Below, one piece after another: positions 20,424-29,831 of a stretch of DNA of 64,000 nucleotides. Made by a program: the position numbers and the translations under genes. The stretch lies in assembly GCA_963835375.1 (NCBI GenBank), contig CAWIGB010000015.1, forward strand, positions 186,001-250,000. Direction: 5' to 3'. The DNA is from Salinisphaera sp963835375 (GTDB lineage: Bacteria; Pseudomonadota; Gammaproteobacteria; Nevskiales; Salinisphaeraceae). Within the stretch, counting starts at the first letter, position 1, and every line of letters starts with the position of its first letter. The notes under the pieces are model-generated. The model did no database searches and had not been told where the DNA came from. It was given only the letters and a program-made list of their open reading frames with translations.

Positions 20424-21244
20424 GGCCATCTCGCCGACGCGAGATGGCCCGACACAGCGTGCGTGAATACGGGATCAGCATCCGGCTGGCCTGCGTGGCG
20501 TTTTCGATCAGCCGGACCTGCTATCGCTATCAGCCGACGTTGTCGGATGAGAACGCCGAGATTGCGGACTGGCTGATCCGCCTGACCGATCATCAGCGCA
20601 ACTGGGGGTTTGGCCTGTGTTTCCTGTATCTGCGCAACGTCAAAGGTTTTCGCTGGAACCACAAGCGCGTGTATCGGATCTATCGCGAGCTGGAACTGAA
20701 TCTGCGGATCAAGCCGCGCAAGCGGTTGAAGCGAGACGCGCCAGAGAAACTGGCCGTGCCGACTGCGCCCAACCAGAGCTGGTCGATGGACTTCATGCAC
20801 GACCAGCTGAATGACGGTCGCAGCTTCCGGCTGTTCAACGTCATCGACGACTACAACCGCGAAGGCCTGGGCATCGAAGTCGATCTGTCGCTGCCCTCAG
20901 CCCGGGTGATCCGCAGTCTGGAACAGATCATCGAATGGCGCGGCAAGCCGGCCGCCATTCGTTGCGACAACGGGCCGGAATACATCAGTGGCGCGTTGAT
21001 CCAATGGGCCGCCAAGCGCAAGATCCGGCTCGACTATATTCAGCCGGGCAAGCCGCAGCAGAACGCCTACGTCGAACGCTATAATCGAACGGTTCGCTAC
21101 GACTGGCTCAATCAGCACCTGTTCGAGTCCATTGCTCATGCTCAGGACGCTGCGACGCGATGGCTCTGGACTTACAATCACGAGCGGCCAAACATGGCGC
21201 TCGGCGGCATCACACCCATGCAGAAACTGAGTATGGTTGCTTAA
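20417..21244 (+). CDS. IS407-group transposase OrfB (DDE catalytic subunit)
   Basis: The product, usually made as an OrfAB fusion, is the RNase-H-fold DDE transposase. Visible motifs are WSMDFMHDQL (first Asp), RCDNGPEYIS (second Asp) and NAYVERYNRTVR (Glu), then WLWTYNHERPNMALGG. The frame is open well upstream of the ATG at 20417 and lies in the -1 frame relative to OrfA. Slippage on the seven A residues would therefore give AKKMVRPSRRRE at the junction. No inactivating change is seen, so the element may still move. Confidence 0.93.
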   Translation: MVRPSRRREMARHSVREYGISIRLACVAFSISRTCYRYQPTLSDENAEIADWLIRLTDHQRNWGFGLCFLYLRNVKGFRWNHKRVYRIYRELELNLRIKPRKRLKRDAPEKLAVPTAPNQSWSMDFMHDQLNDGRSFRLFNVIDDYNREGLGIEVDLSLPSARVIRSLEQIIEWRGKPAAIRCDNGPEYISGALIQWAAKRKIRLDYIQPGKPQQNAYVERYNRTVRYDWLNQHLFESIAHAQDAATRWLWTYNHERPNMALGGITPMQKLSMVA

Positions 21245-21282
21245 CTCCGCTTTTGATTTGCGCTAAAAATGGGGGGATTACC

Positions 21283-21735
21283 GCCGCCCAGATAGGCGTC
21301 GTCGATCTCGACCCGACCGCCCAGCTGCCGGCGCGATTCACGCTCGGCCATGGTATGCAGAATCTTGTGCTTGATCCGCCATGCGGCGCTATAGCCCACG
21401 CCCAGATGACGCATCAGTTCCAGCGCCGAGACGTTGTTCTTGGCCTGGGTCAGCAAATGCATGGCCAGAAACCAGACCGTCAGCGGCAACTTCGTGGATG
21501 CGAAGATCGTACCGGCGGTGGCCGTGGTCTGATGCCGGCAGCGCCGGCATTGCCAGTGGGTGCGTCCGGCCCGTTCGAACGTCGTGTGCAGATGACAACG
21601 ACACGCCGGGCATACGAAACCTTGCGGCCAGCGCAATTCGATCAACGCAGCTTCGCATTGGGCTTCGGTGCCGTAACGTTGGATGAACTCGGCCATGGAC
21701 AAGCCGGGTTGGAATTGAACCCGATTCATCGCCAT
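21283..21735 (-). mobile_element. IS1595-family transposase remnant (N-terminal half)
   Basis: The minus-strand frame starts at 21735 (MAMNRVQFQPGLSMAEFIQR). It has the zinc-ribbon of ISXO2-like transposases (CPACRCHLHTTFERAGRTHW, then CRRCRHQ), TAGTIFASTKLPLTVWFLAM, and VEIDDAYLGG with the first catalytic residues. It is cut at 21282 by the inverted repeat of the IS407-group element. The C-terminal half is missing here; a remnant of that half lies at 11092-11548. Confidence 0.9.
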
Positions 21736-21949
21736 AACGACGCTCCATGTGTCTGTTATGGCTTTATTATCCGGAGTCGGTGGGTCATATCGTGACCCCG
21801 CTGAGTTTGCGAACTAATCAAGAATTTCTTTGGCCCTTGCCCGCCGTTTTCCTTCTGACGTCGCGGTTAGTGAACCGTATAATAGCGGTAACGCCATTGT
21901 GGGTCTTATTCTCCGAATGGTGAATTAGCGCGTATTGACGGCTAATTGA

Positions 21950-22788
21950 TCAAGCGTCTTCCTCGGCCCTGCGCCATTGCATTTCCATGCGAGCCCGGTG
22001 CAGGAATTCGATGGAGAAAGCGGTAAATACTCCAAGCACGATGCCAGCCAACAAACCCAATACGACCATCAGCTTCACGTTTGGGGACGTCCGTTTGGCG
22101 GGCAAGTTCGGTTTTTGGATCAATTCGGTAGGTATTGACTGCGGCGGCGTCATACTCTGCTGAACATTGGCGATATGCGTTTGGATTTCTCCGATCTGCT
22201 GTAGCAGGTCGACGCGGCTGGCGGTGAGCGTGGACGCGGTCTTCTGGCCGCTATTGGCCGCCTTGGCGAGTTGCTGGTTGATCGACTGGAGCTCTCCCAG
22301 TTGTCCATTTAGACTGGCTTTATAGCTTCTAGATCTGCTCATGGCCTGATCGAAGCGCTGTTGGAGGTCATTCTGAATATTCCGCAGCGCGCTTGCGAGA
22401 AAACCCTGAGCTTGCTTTGGACTGTGCCCTTGTGCGGCGACGGTGACTAGGGCGCCGTTCCCGCTCGGCTCGACATCAGTCACATGAGGTGCAGATCTCA
22501 ACTTGCTTGCCAGCACGTCGGGTGATTCCAGCAACGTGGTCTGGCCCGAGCCGTTCACATTCGCAATCTGTCCGATGCGGATTACAGCGCGACTTTGGTA
22601 GAGCGAGGGCGTAAGCATCAGGAGTGCGACCACGACGGACATGACTACGAGCAACGTACCCACGAACCACCAGCGCCTGCGCACGAGCACGAGCCATAGA
22701 TCGATCACGCTGATTTCGTCCGACTCGGGTAGCGTTGTGTATCCGCGGACTGGGGCGATTTTTCGATCTCGCGCGTATTCGTGTTCAT
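21950..22788 (-). CDS. Wzz-like chain-length determinant
   Basis: An inner-membrane polysaccharide co-polymerase of the Wzz family that sets glycan chain length. ISVIDLWLVLVRRRWW leads into a first helix (VGTLLVVMSVVVALLML). A periplasmic coiled-coil region follows, and then PNVKLMVVLGLLAGIVLGVF, the second helix with the family's short cytoplasmic tail. The frame stays open to 22996, but those residues do not look like protein. An ATG at 22788 in another frame gives MNTNTREIEKSPQSAD, a plausible Wzz start that would need one indel near 22730. The N-terminus is therefore uncertain. Confidence 0.8.
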
Positions 22789-23695
22789 AGTCACATTCGT
22801 CGAGTTTCTGGTTTGGATGCTCTTGCGAGTCACGCCTTCGGTTGCTGCGGTAAAGCAGCCCGTGAAAGTGAAATTGGCTTCGGTCGATCGCGGTCCTGTG
22901 CGCGGACAGCAGATCGTGCTGGCATGTATGAGTAGGCCCGGGCAGCCTTACTAAAGCGTTTGTGAACGTTCGGTCTTCACTGGGTTGCTCCAACACGCGC
23001 GCCTCGTCAAGGGATGATTATGACTGATCGGAGGACCTGGCATGCTCGATTGTCCAGCCGAGGAGAGCCCGAGCGAGCTTTTGGATGTAGCTTATCGCGA
23101 GACCGGATTGTAGAGGCTCGCCTTTCATCAGTCGATGTCCGGTGTTGTCTCGAGGCATGACTGCGCAGAAGCCTTGCTCCAGGGACGCAGCTACGCCCGA
23201 AGTGTAAAGGCCTGGGGCTGACCGTCGGTCTGCGGTCCCGCCGATCACCGGCAATGTTATCGGCAGGTTAGCGGTCGCGCTTTATTTTTATGCTAACTTC
23301 CCAGCCCGTTTTCGTATGTGGAAGGGCATCCGAAATGCCGTAGCTTGGACTAACCGTAACAACAGGCCGTGGGCTGATGCGCAGGTGCCCGGGACTGTTG
23401 GTAACACTATCGGCGCGGAGGCGATACCTGCGTACGCGCGCGAGTACATCTGGGAGAGGTCGCCGCGAGCGCGCCGATTCCATACCGTGCAATGCGCGGC
23501 CATTTCTCGCTCGACCTCCGGGGATGTCCAGGCAATAAAGCGTTGCCGTTCCTCCCGCGAATTGACGATTTGAAGGCACGCCATGCGCAGCTGATTTGAG
23601 AGTATTCTCGATAATGTAACGGCGCCTTGGATGCGCTCGAGATAGACGGCATCGTGTCTTCAACTGGCCAGAGCAAATAACAACCGCGTGTGAAT
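22789..23695. other. 0.9-kb divergent intergenic region
   Basis: It lies between the divergent wzz and sugar-phosphate transferase genes and should contain both promoters. A few open frames occur on both strands (for example minus 23288-23584), but none has a recognisable motif. An AT-rich patch near 23278-23292 (TTTATTTTTATGCTAA) stands out. Confidence 0.4.
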
Positions 23696-25131
23696 ATGAG
23701 TCGAACGGGTCTTAGACGTCGGGTTCAACGGCGCAAACCGGCTCTGGAATACGGCGTCATGTCCCAGTGGCTTTACGTGTTGATGGATATCGTGGCCATC
23801 GTGGGCAGCGGCTATCTGGCGTATTTCGCCTATTTTTCGACTGTCGCGATGCCACCGCATTATCAGAACGCTATCGCACTTGCGGCAATGGCTTGCCTTG
23901 TCATTTTTCCGCAGTTCGGGCTCTATCGGGATCGGATCGGTAGCCGCTCTGTCGAGAGATGGAAGCGATTGATTCGGGCGTGGGGATATGTCGCTTTTTC
24001 ACTCGTTGTGCTCGCATTTCTGCTCAAGGCGAGCCACAAATACTCGCGCGTCTGGTTCGGTTACTGGGTCTTGCTCGGGGGCGTGGGTCTGATTGGCCTG
24101 CGCGCGATTTGTAAAGTGCTGATGACCCGTTTGCTCGAAAAGCGGGATGGTGCATGCCGCGTCGTGCTGGTGGGCCGCGGGCCATTGATCGAAACGGTGG
24201 TCCAAAACGCACAACGCTGTGGTGGATTTCGCCTGTGCCGGGCGGTGAGACAACCTGCGGCGGCGGCAGACGCGTCCTCCACGTTGGCGGGCGTTCCAGT
24301 CCTGCCGGCTCACTTGTCGCTAGCGGAGTTCGTGCTGCGGGGCGACATCGACGAAGTGTGGTTCTGTCTTTCGTTGCAGGACGAAGCGATACTGACCGCG
24401 ATGCAACGCGAATTGCGTCATACGATGGTGGCTCAGCGTTTCATTCCGGACACGCGCGCGCTGACTCTCCTCCGGCACCGGATGATGGAGGTGGTTGGAT
24501 TGCCGGCATTGAACTTGGCCGACACGCCGATGAGCGGCCTGAATCGTTTGCTGAAAGCAGTCGAAGATCGCGCGCTTTCGGCGATTATCCTGATACTGAT
24601 AAGCCCGTTAATGCTCGCCATCGCTGCTGGGGTCAAGCTGAGTTCTCCGGGGCCGGTTTTTTTAAACAAATGCGTCATGGGTGGGATGGAAGAGAAATAG
24701 AAGTATGGAAGTTCCGGACTATGGTTGTTCATAAAGAGTCTGAGTGGACTTTGACACAAGCTCGGAAAGAGGATCCCCGAGTTACTAAGTTCGGAAGCTT
24801 CTTGAGGAAAACTAGCCTTGATGAGTTGCCTCAGTTTATACATGTTTTACAAGGGCGTATGTCTATAGTTGGTCCTAGGCCGCATGCATTGGCACATAAT
24901 GCGGAGTATCGAGATCAGGTCAATAGCTATATGTGGCGCCACCGGGTAAAGCCTGGTATCACTGGCTGGGCGCAGGTTAACGGGTACCGTGGAGAAACCG
25001 ACACAGTTGATAAGATGGCGAAAAGGGTTCAATACGATCTTTATTACATTGAACATTGGTCGCTTTGGTTCGATTTCAAAATCATCCTACTGACGGTTTT
25101 CCGTGGATTTATGCACGACAATGCCTATTGA
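23696..25131 (+). CDS. undecaprenyl-phosphate sugar phosphotransferase (WcaJ/WbaP family), one frameshift
   Basis: This enzyme starts repeat-unit synthesis by transferring hexose-1-phosphate to undecaprenyl phosphate. The N-terminal part has about five helices and a CoA-binding-like domain (CRVVLVGRGPLIETVVQNAQ). The C-terminal catalytic part has WKFRTMVV, LRKTSLDELPQF, MSIVGPRPH, PGITGWAQVNGYRG and YDLYYIEHWSLWFD. The frame breaks at a T7 run (24657-24663); one more T would restore VFFKQMRHGWDG. From that point GC content drops sharply compared with the first 970 bp. Start at ATG 23696; a GTG at 23690 is possible. Confidence 0.88.
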
Positions 25132-25199
25132 GTGTTGTCATGTTTCACACGGTTTTCGGTCGCCGTTTTAGAAAACGGTCGAGACACGAAACGTCGACC

Positions 25200-25490
25200 T
25201 CGACTTGGTCGCGGACGTCTACCGCTTGAATCTGACCGGCACGGGTAATCTCCCGAAAAACAATGCGAGTCAGGTGCATGGCCAATTTCGTCATTACCGC
25301 CGACCGCACCCGCGGTGGCCGCATGCGCTTTGCAATGGCCTGGCATCGATCATCAGCCGATTCGAAATCAGGCTCGTCGATCAATGCCTCGAGCAGGGCT
25401 CCCCAGATCCCGCCAAGGGCAAAAGCATCGTCCAGTCCCCGTAGGTCGGCGGCAAATCACGCTGAGGTGGATCCTGTGAGCTGGGCAGCC
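25200..25490 (-). mobile_element. IS5-family transposase relic
   Basis: Three minus-strand frames, read in order, match the start of IS427-group IS5 transposases: RDLPPTYGDW, then GGIWGALLEALIDEPDFES, then a LMIDA-type segment and AHAATAGAVGGN. No frame is open for more than a few dozen codons, and neither the C-terminal DDE part nor the IS ends are evident. This is an old, decayed insertion. Confidence 0.5.
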
Positions 25491-25601
25491 CACAGTGATT
25501 TTTAAGGTTCATCGCGGATTGGCGGGAAGAGTGGTAAGGAAGCGGCGACGGTTCGCCGATAGAGTTGGGGTTATCACGCCAACCAACTCGCGAAGGCCAC
25601 C

Positions 25602-25763
25602 ATGTCCGAGGCTAATCCGCTTTGTCTGTTCTGGGAAGGTTTCGAGCTTTCCGGCTGGTCCGGATATGTGGATGGCAGGCTGCTGTTTCGCCCTTCGTTG
25701 GCCCGTGCCGGCGTGATTCCGTCGGATGATGCCTTGCGGCCCACGAAGCCCGAGCCTGGTTAG
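25602..25763 (+). CDS. possible small protein (53 residues)
   Basis: An ATG at 25602 preceded by GAAGG opens a 53-codon frame. The product begins MSEANPLCLFWEGFELSGWS and has a protein-like mix of aromatic and charged residues. It runs convergently into the stop of the epimerase gene, with the two stops overlapping. It matches no family I recognise. It could be genuine or chance. Confidence 0.3.
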   Translation: MSEANPLCLFWEGFELSGWSGYVDGRLLFRPSLARAGVIPSDDALRPTKPEPG

Positions 25764-26764
25764 CCGTAGTACGCGCGATACCACTCGACGAATTTCTGGA
25801 TGCCTTCGTCGACGGTGGTCTGCGGCTGGTATCCGACCGCCTGGAAAAGGCCGTCGACGCTGGCGTGGGTGGCTTCGATGTCGCCAGCCTGCATGGGCAG
25901 CATTTCTTTTTCGGCGGTGACGCCCAGGCATTCCTCGAGGCGGTTGATGTAGTCCATCAACGGCACGGGGTTGCCGTTACCGATGTTGTAGATCCGCCAG
26001 GGCGCGGGGCTGCTGTCGACGCGGGGGGCATCGCTGTTCCATTGGTCGTCCGGCGTGGCGGTCTTGTACAGGACCCGGACAATGCCTTCGGCGATATCGC
26101 CAACGAAGGTGAAGTCTCGCCGGTGTTGGCCGTGGTTGAACACCGGGATGGGTTCGCCGGCCAGCATCTTCTTCGTGAATAGGAACAGCGCCATGTCCGG
26201 CCGGCCCCAGGGGCCGTATACGGTGAAGAAGCGCAGGCCGGTTGTGGGCACGCCGTATAGATGGGAGTAGGAGTGCGCCATCAATTCCGTGGCGCGTTTC
26301 GATGCCGCGTAGATCGCGAGCGGGTGATCGGCGTCGCCGCTGGGCGAGAAGGGCATGTCGGTGGAGGCGCCGTAGACCGAGCTGGTGGAGGCATATACCA
26401 GGTGGGCGACGTTGTTGTACCGGCAGCCTTCCAGAACATTGAGCGTGCCGGTGACGTTCGAATCGATGTAGTCGTGGGGATGGTCGAGGGAATGACGCAC
26501 GCCGGCCTGCGCGGCCAGATGGACGACGCGCTCGAAGCCGCGCTCGGCGAACAAGGCGGGCATGGCCTCGCGGTCGGCGATGTTCAGCTCGATCTGTTCG
26601 AACCCCGGGTTCTTTTCGAGCATGGCCACTCGGGCGCGCTTGAGCGCGACGTCGTAATACGGGTCGAAGTTGTCGACGCCTACGACGTTTTCGCCTCGAT
26701 CCAGCAGTCGCTGGGCGACGTGAAAGCCGATGAAGCCTGCGCTGCCGGTGACGAGAATGCTCAT
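25760..26764 (-). CDS. UDP-glucuronate 4-epimerase-like NAD-dependent epimerase
   Basis: An extended short-chain dehydrogenase of 334 residues that interconverts nucleotide sugars at C4. The NAD motif is GSAGFIG, the catalytic dyad lies in IYAASKRATELMA, and RFFTVYGPWGRPDMALFLFT is diagnostic of the UDP-GlcA epimerase (GAE) group. It is intact. It is transcribed divergently from the TviB-like dehydrogenase with 210 bp between them, a common pairing for making uronic acid sugar donors. Confidence 0.9.
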   Translation of the reverse strand: MSILVTGSAGFIGFHVAQRLLDRGENVVGVDNFDPYYDVALKRARVAMLEKNPGFEQIELNIADREAMPALFAERGFERVVHLAAQAGVRHSLDHPHDYIDSNVTGTLNVLEGCRYNNVAHLVYASTSSVYGASTDMPFSPSGDADHPLAIYAASKRATELMAHSYSHLYGVPTTGLRFFTVYGPWGRPDMALFLFTKKMLAGEPIPVFNHGQHRRDFTFVGDIAEGIVRVLYKTATPDDQWNSDAPRVDSSPAPWRIYNIGNGNPVPLMDYINRLEECLGVTAEKEMLPMQAGDIEATHASVDGLFQAVGYQPQTTVDEGIQKFVEWYRAYYG

Positions 26765-26974
26765 GAACGATCCAGTGGTGACGCGGATGGGGCAGAGCGG
26801 ATTATACCGGGCGTGACCGGCGTGGCCGAAGCCGAAAGGGTCTCTAAGCGGTTTCCCGGCGAGCGGTGTTCATTTACGGCCCGCCGTGCGCGGACGAGTT
26901 TCGGTATCATTGGCGGGATTGGGCCTCGGATCGCGCGTTCCGGCCCGCCACGGTTCCAGATGAAGAGGTGGGGA

Positions 26975-28261
26975 GTGTCGAATACAGATGCGCCGGCAAG
27001 CAATCAGCTTGCGGTTCTCGGGTTGGGCTATGTCGGCCTGCCACTTGCGGTTGCGTTCGGGCAGCACCAGCCGACGCTCGGTTTTGATATCGATGCCAAA
27101 CGAATCGAGCAGTTGCAAAACGGCTATGACTTCACGCGCGAAGTCTCGCGCGAGCGGCTCGAGGCGCTGGGGGATCTGTCGTTCTCGGCCGACCCGGCCG
27201 ATCTGGCGCGTGCGAACATCTATGTGGTGACGGTGCCAACCCCGGTGACCGATGCGAAGGTTCCGGATTTCGGCCCGCTGGAATCCGCGTCGCGCGCGCT
27301 CGCGCCTTATCTGTCGCGCGGCGATATCGTGGTGTACGAATCGACGGTGTACCCGGGGGCGACTGAAGAACGCTGCGTGCCGATTCTCGCCGCCGGCTCG
27401 GGGCTGACGTACAACGAGGATTTCTTCGTCGGGTACAGCCCGGAGCGGGCGAACCCCGGCGACGCGGCGCATGGCCTGGCGAATATCGTGAAGGTGGTGT
27501 CCGGTTCCACGCCGGAGACGGCCGACCGGCTGGTGGCGCTGTATGAGCAGGTCGTGCCCGCCGGCGTGCACCGGGCCTCGTCCATCACGGTGGCCGAAGC
27601 CGCGAAGGTGATCGAGAACGTCCAGCGCGATATCAACGTGGCGCTGGTCAACGAGCTCTCCAAGATCTTTGGGCGCTTGGACATCGATACCCAGGAAGTC
27701 CTCGAGGCCGCGGGTACCAAATGGAACTTCCTGCCGTTCCGGCCCGGACTCGTCGGCGGGCACTGTATCGGCGTGGATCCGTACTACCTCACCTACAAGG
27801 CGCAGGCGGTGGGCTACCACCCGGATATCATCCTCGCCGGCCGGCGTATCAACGACGGCATGGGTCGTTACATCACGCACGAAGTCGTGCGCCTGATGCT
27901 GCGGCGGAAAATCCAGGTGAACGGATCGCGCGTGCTCATCATGGGGCTGACGTTCAAGGAGAACTGCCCGGATATCCGCAACACGCGGGTGGTGGATATC
28001 GTGCGCGAAATGCAGGCCATGGATGTGACCGTCGATGTATACGACCCGTGGGCCGATCCGGCGAATGTCGCGCATGAATACGGGCTGACGCCGGTCGAGG
28101 CGCCAGAGCCGGGTACCTACGATGCAGCGATCGTGGCCGTGGCACACCGGGACTTCCGCGAGGCCGGCATCGATACGGTGCGCGGTTATTGCAAGCCGGC
28201 GCATATCGTCTACGACGTGAAGTATGCGTTTGCGGCCGACGAAGTCGACGGGCGGCTTTAG
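26975..28261 (+). CDS. tviB: nucleotide sugar dehydrogenase, TviB/WbpO type
   Basis: This enzyme oxidises C6 of UDP-N-acetylhexosamine (or UDP-glucose) to the uronate with NAD. Motifs are LGLGYVGLPLAVAFG, VYESTVYPGATEE, and GGHCIGVDPYYLTYKA with the catalytic cysteine. The blocks VAEAAKVIENVQRDINVAL and AAGTKWNFLPFRPGLVGG are typical of the TviB subgroup, favouring a UDP-HexNAc substrate. The GTG at 26975 has GAAGAGG 7 bp upstream, giving 428 residues, the usual family length. The frame is open far upstream but only because it mirrors the opposite gene. A REP array begins directly after the stop. Confidence 0.9.
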   Translation: MSNTDAPASNQLAVLGLGYVGLPLAVAFGQHQPTLGFDIDAKRIEQLQNGYDFTREVSRERLEALGDLSFSADPADLARANIYVVTVPTPVTDAKVPDFGPLESASRALAPYLSRGDIVVYESTVYPGATEERCVPILAAGSGLTYNEDFFVGYSPERANPGDAAHGLANIVKVVSGSTPETADRLVALYEQVVPAGVHRASSITVAEAAKVIENVQRDINVALVNELSKIFGRLDIDTQEVLEAAGTKWNFLPFRPGLVGGHCIGVDPYYLTYKAQAVGYHPDIILAGRRINDGMGRYITHEVVRLMLRRKIQVNGSRVLIMGLTFKENCPDIRNTRVVDIVREMQAMDVTVDVYDPWADPANVAHEYGLTPVEAPEPGTYDAAIVAVAHRDFREAGIDTVRGYCKPAHIVYDVKYAFAADEVDGRL

Positions 28262-28266
28262 CTAGT

Positions 28267-28980
28267 TCTCGATGTCGGCTTACGGCCTTCGGCCTAAGCC
28301 GACCTACGTGGCTATCGCGCACGGTGGCGAGGCCTGCGTAGGTCGGATTAGCGCAGCGTAATCCGACAGGTCCGGCTCGTCATCGGCCAAGCCCTCAGGT
28401 ATTTTTGCCCGCCGGGTTCTCGATGTCGGCTTACGGCCTTCGGCCTAAGCCGACCTACGTGGCTGTCGCGCACGGTGGCGAGGCCTGCGTAGGTCGGATT
28501 AGCGCAGCGTAATCCGACAGGTCCGGCTCGTCATCGGCCAAGCCCCTCAGGTATTTTTTGCCCGCCGGGTTCTCGATGTCGGCTTACGGCCTTCGGCCTA
28601 AGCCGACCTACGTGGCTGTCGCGCACGGTGGCGAGGCCTGCGTAGGTCGGATTAGCGCAGCGTAATCCGACAGGTCCGGCTCGTCATCGGCCAAGCCTCT
28701 CAGGTATTTTTTGCCCGCCGGGTTCTCGATGTCGGCTTACGGCCTTCGGCCTAAGCCGACCTACGTGGCTGTCGCGCACGGTGGCGAGGCCTGCGTAGGT
28801 CGGATTAGCGCAGCGTAATCCGACAGGTCCGGCTCGTCATCGGCCAAGCCTCTCAGGTATTTTTTGCCCGCCGGGTTCTCGATGTCGGCTTACGGCCTTC
28901 GGCCTAAGCCGACCTACGTGGCTGTCGCGCACGGTGGCGAGGCCTGCGTAGGTCGGATTAGCGCAGCGTAATCCGACAGG
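28267..28980. repeat. 153-bp tandem array of paired REP palindromes
   Basis: Five copies start at 28271, 28422, 28575, 28728 and 28881 (periods 151, 153, 153 and 153). Each has GTCGGCTTA...TAAGCCGAC followed by CTACG, then CGTAG followed by GTCGGATTA...TAATCCGAC. The inward-facing tag geometry is the same as in the array at 63-755, but the spacer sequences differ. Copies differ mainly in the length of a T run, suggesting recent tandem expansion. Confidence 0.93.
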
Positions 28981-28993
28981 GTGCCAGTCCGAG

Positions 28994-29818
28994 CTACAGT
29001 CCAGGGTCGCCTGGCGCGGTAACGAACGGCGGCTGGGTTTTGAGTAACGGGCGAAGGCGGGCATACGTGAGGAATGCCGTGGGTTCGCCGAGCGCGTACG
29101 GCGCGATCTCGTAGGGCTGATACGTAAACCGCAGGCCGGTCGGCTGGATCAGAACGTTGTCGGTCACCGGGACCCGGTCGTTGTAGAAGCCGGCCGCGCT
29201 GAGTGGCTGGCCTCTGGCGAGCTGGTATTGCTGGCGAAGCTGCTCTTCGATGAGGGCTCTCAGATCGGCGCCGTTCGGCTCGGTAACCAGTGCGCCGAGC
29301 GTGATCAGGCTGGCGTCGGCGACGCGCAGATTGCGATAGACCCGGTAGCTGGCGCCGTGTGGCCCCCCGTTATAAACGCTGCCGGCGAGAACCAGGCCCA
29401 GAATGCCGTGGGCGTTCGTCGCCACCGATACGTGCGCGCGCATGCCGCAGACGCTTTGTGGGCTCGGGGTGCCCGGTATGCCACGGCACTCGTCTCGCAT
29501 CGCCGCCATGCACTGGGCGGCCGAGCGTGTGGGCGCCACATCGCCGTTGTCGGTGTCCGGCAATGGGCAGGTCCGCCCGATCCAGATCTGAATGGCGTTA
29601 TTAAGCGCCCGCGCGTTCGGGGAATCCGGCGTGATGACCGGATAAGTCAGCTGCAATGCGCCGTGGTTGGACGAGAGCGTCGCCGGGCGGGCCCGGATAG
29701 GGCCCGGTGGATCGCCGCTCGACCCCGGTCGTCTGGCCGGAGCACAACCGGCAAGGCACAAAGCCCCCAACAGCAGGATAAGCACGGGCCCAGCGCTTCG
29801 ATATGGTGGCTGGCGCAT
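28994..29818 (-). CDS. RsiV/DUF3298-family lipoprotein
   Basis: A 274-residue predicted lipoprotein (signal ending LCLAGC at about residue 25). The C-terminal part (FYNDRVPVTDNVLIQ, then GLRFTYQPYEIAPYALG) is the DUF3298 fold also found in the anti-sigma factor RsiV, whose version binds lysozyme. Here it is not linked to a sigma factor. Paired cysteines (CPL, CMAAMRDEC, SVCGM) suggest disulfides in the periplasm. The stop lies 14 bp from the REP array. The role is unknown. Confidence 0.75.
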   Translation of the reverse strand: MRQPPYRSAGPVLILLLGALCLAGCAPARRPGSSGDPPGPIRARPATLSSNHGALQLTYPVITPDSPNARALNNAIQIWIGRTCPLPDTDNGDVAPTRSAAQCMAAMRDECRGIPGTPSPQSVCGMRAHVSVATNAHGILGLVLAGSVYNGGPHGASYRVYRNLRVADASLITLGALVTEPNGADLRALIEEQLRQQYQLARGQPLSAAGFYNDRVPVTDNVLIQPTGLRFTYQPYEIAPYALGEPTAFLTYARLRPLLKTQPPFVTAPGDPGL

Positions 29819-29831
29819 ACGTCACTCTGCC

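Larger units (their letters stand above)
20087..21282 (+). mobile_element. intact IS3-family (IS407-group) insertion sequence
   Basis: An element of about 1196 bp bounded by imperfect inverted repeats. The left end reads GGTAATCCCCCC and the right end is its reverse complement GGGGGGATTACC. Similarity continues inward to AAAAGCGGA on the left and TCCGCTTTT on the right. It holds orfA and orfB in the classic -1 overlapping arrangement. Left flank is group II intron, right flank is the middle of an IS1595 transposase gene, and I see no target-site duplication. Confidence 0.9.

Noticed and set aside
23288..23584. 98-residue minus-strand open frame between wzz and the sugar transferase
   Set aside because: No start signal or family resemblance, and a competing frame of similar length overlaps it.
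26870..28204. 444-residue minus-strand open frame opposite the TviB-like gene
   Set aside because: It is an antisense shadow; the plus strand carries a complete dehydrogenase with catalytic motifs.
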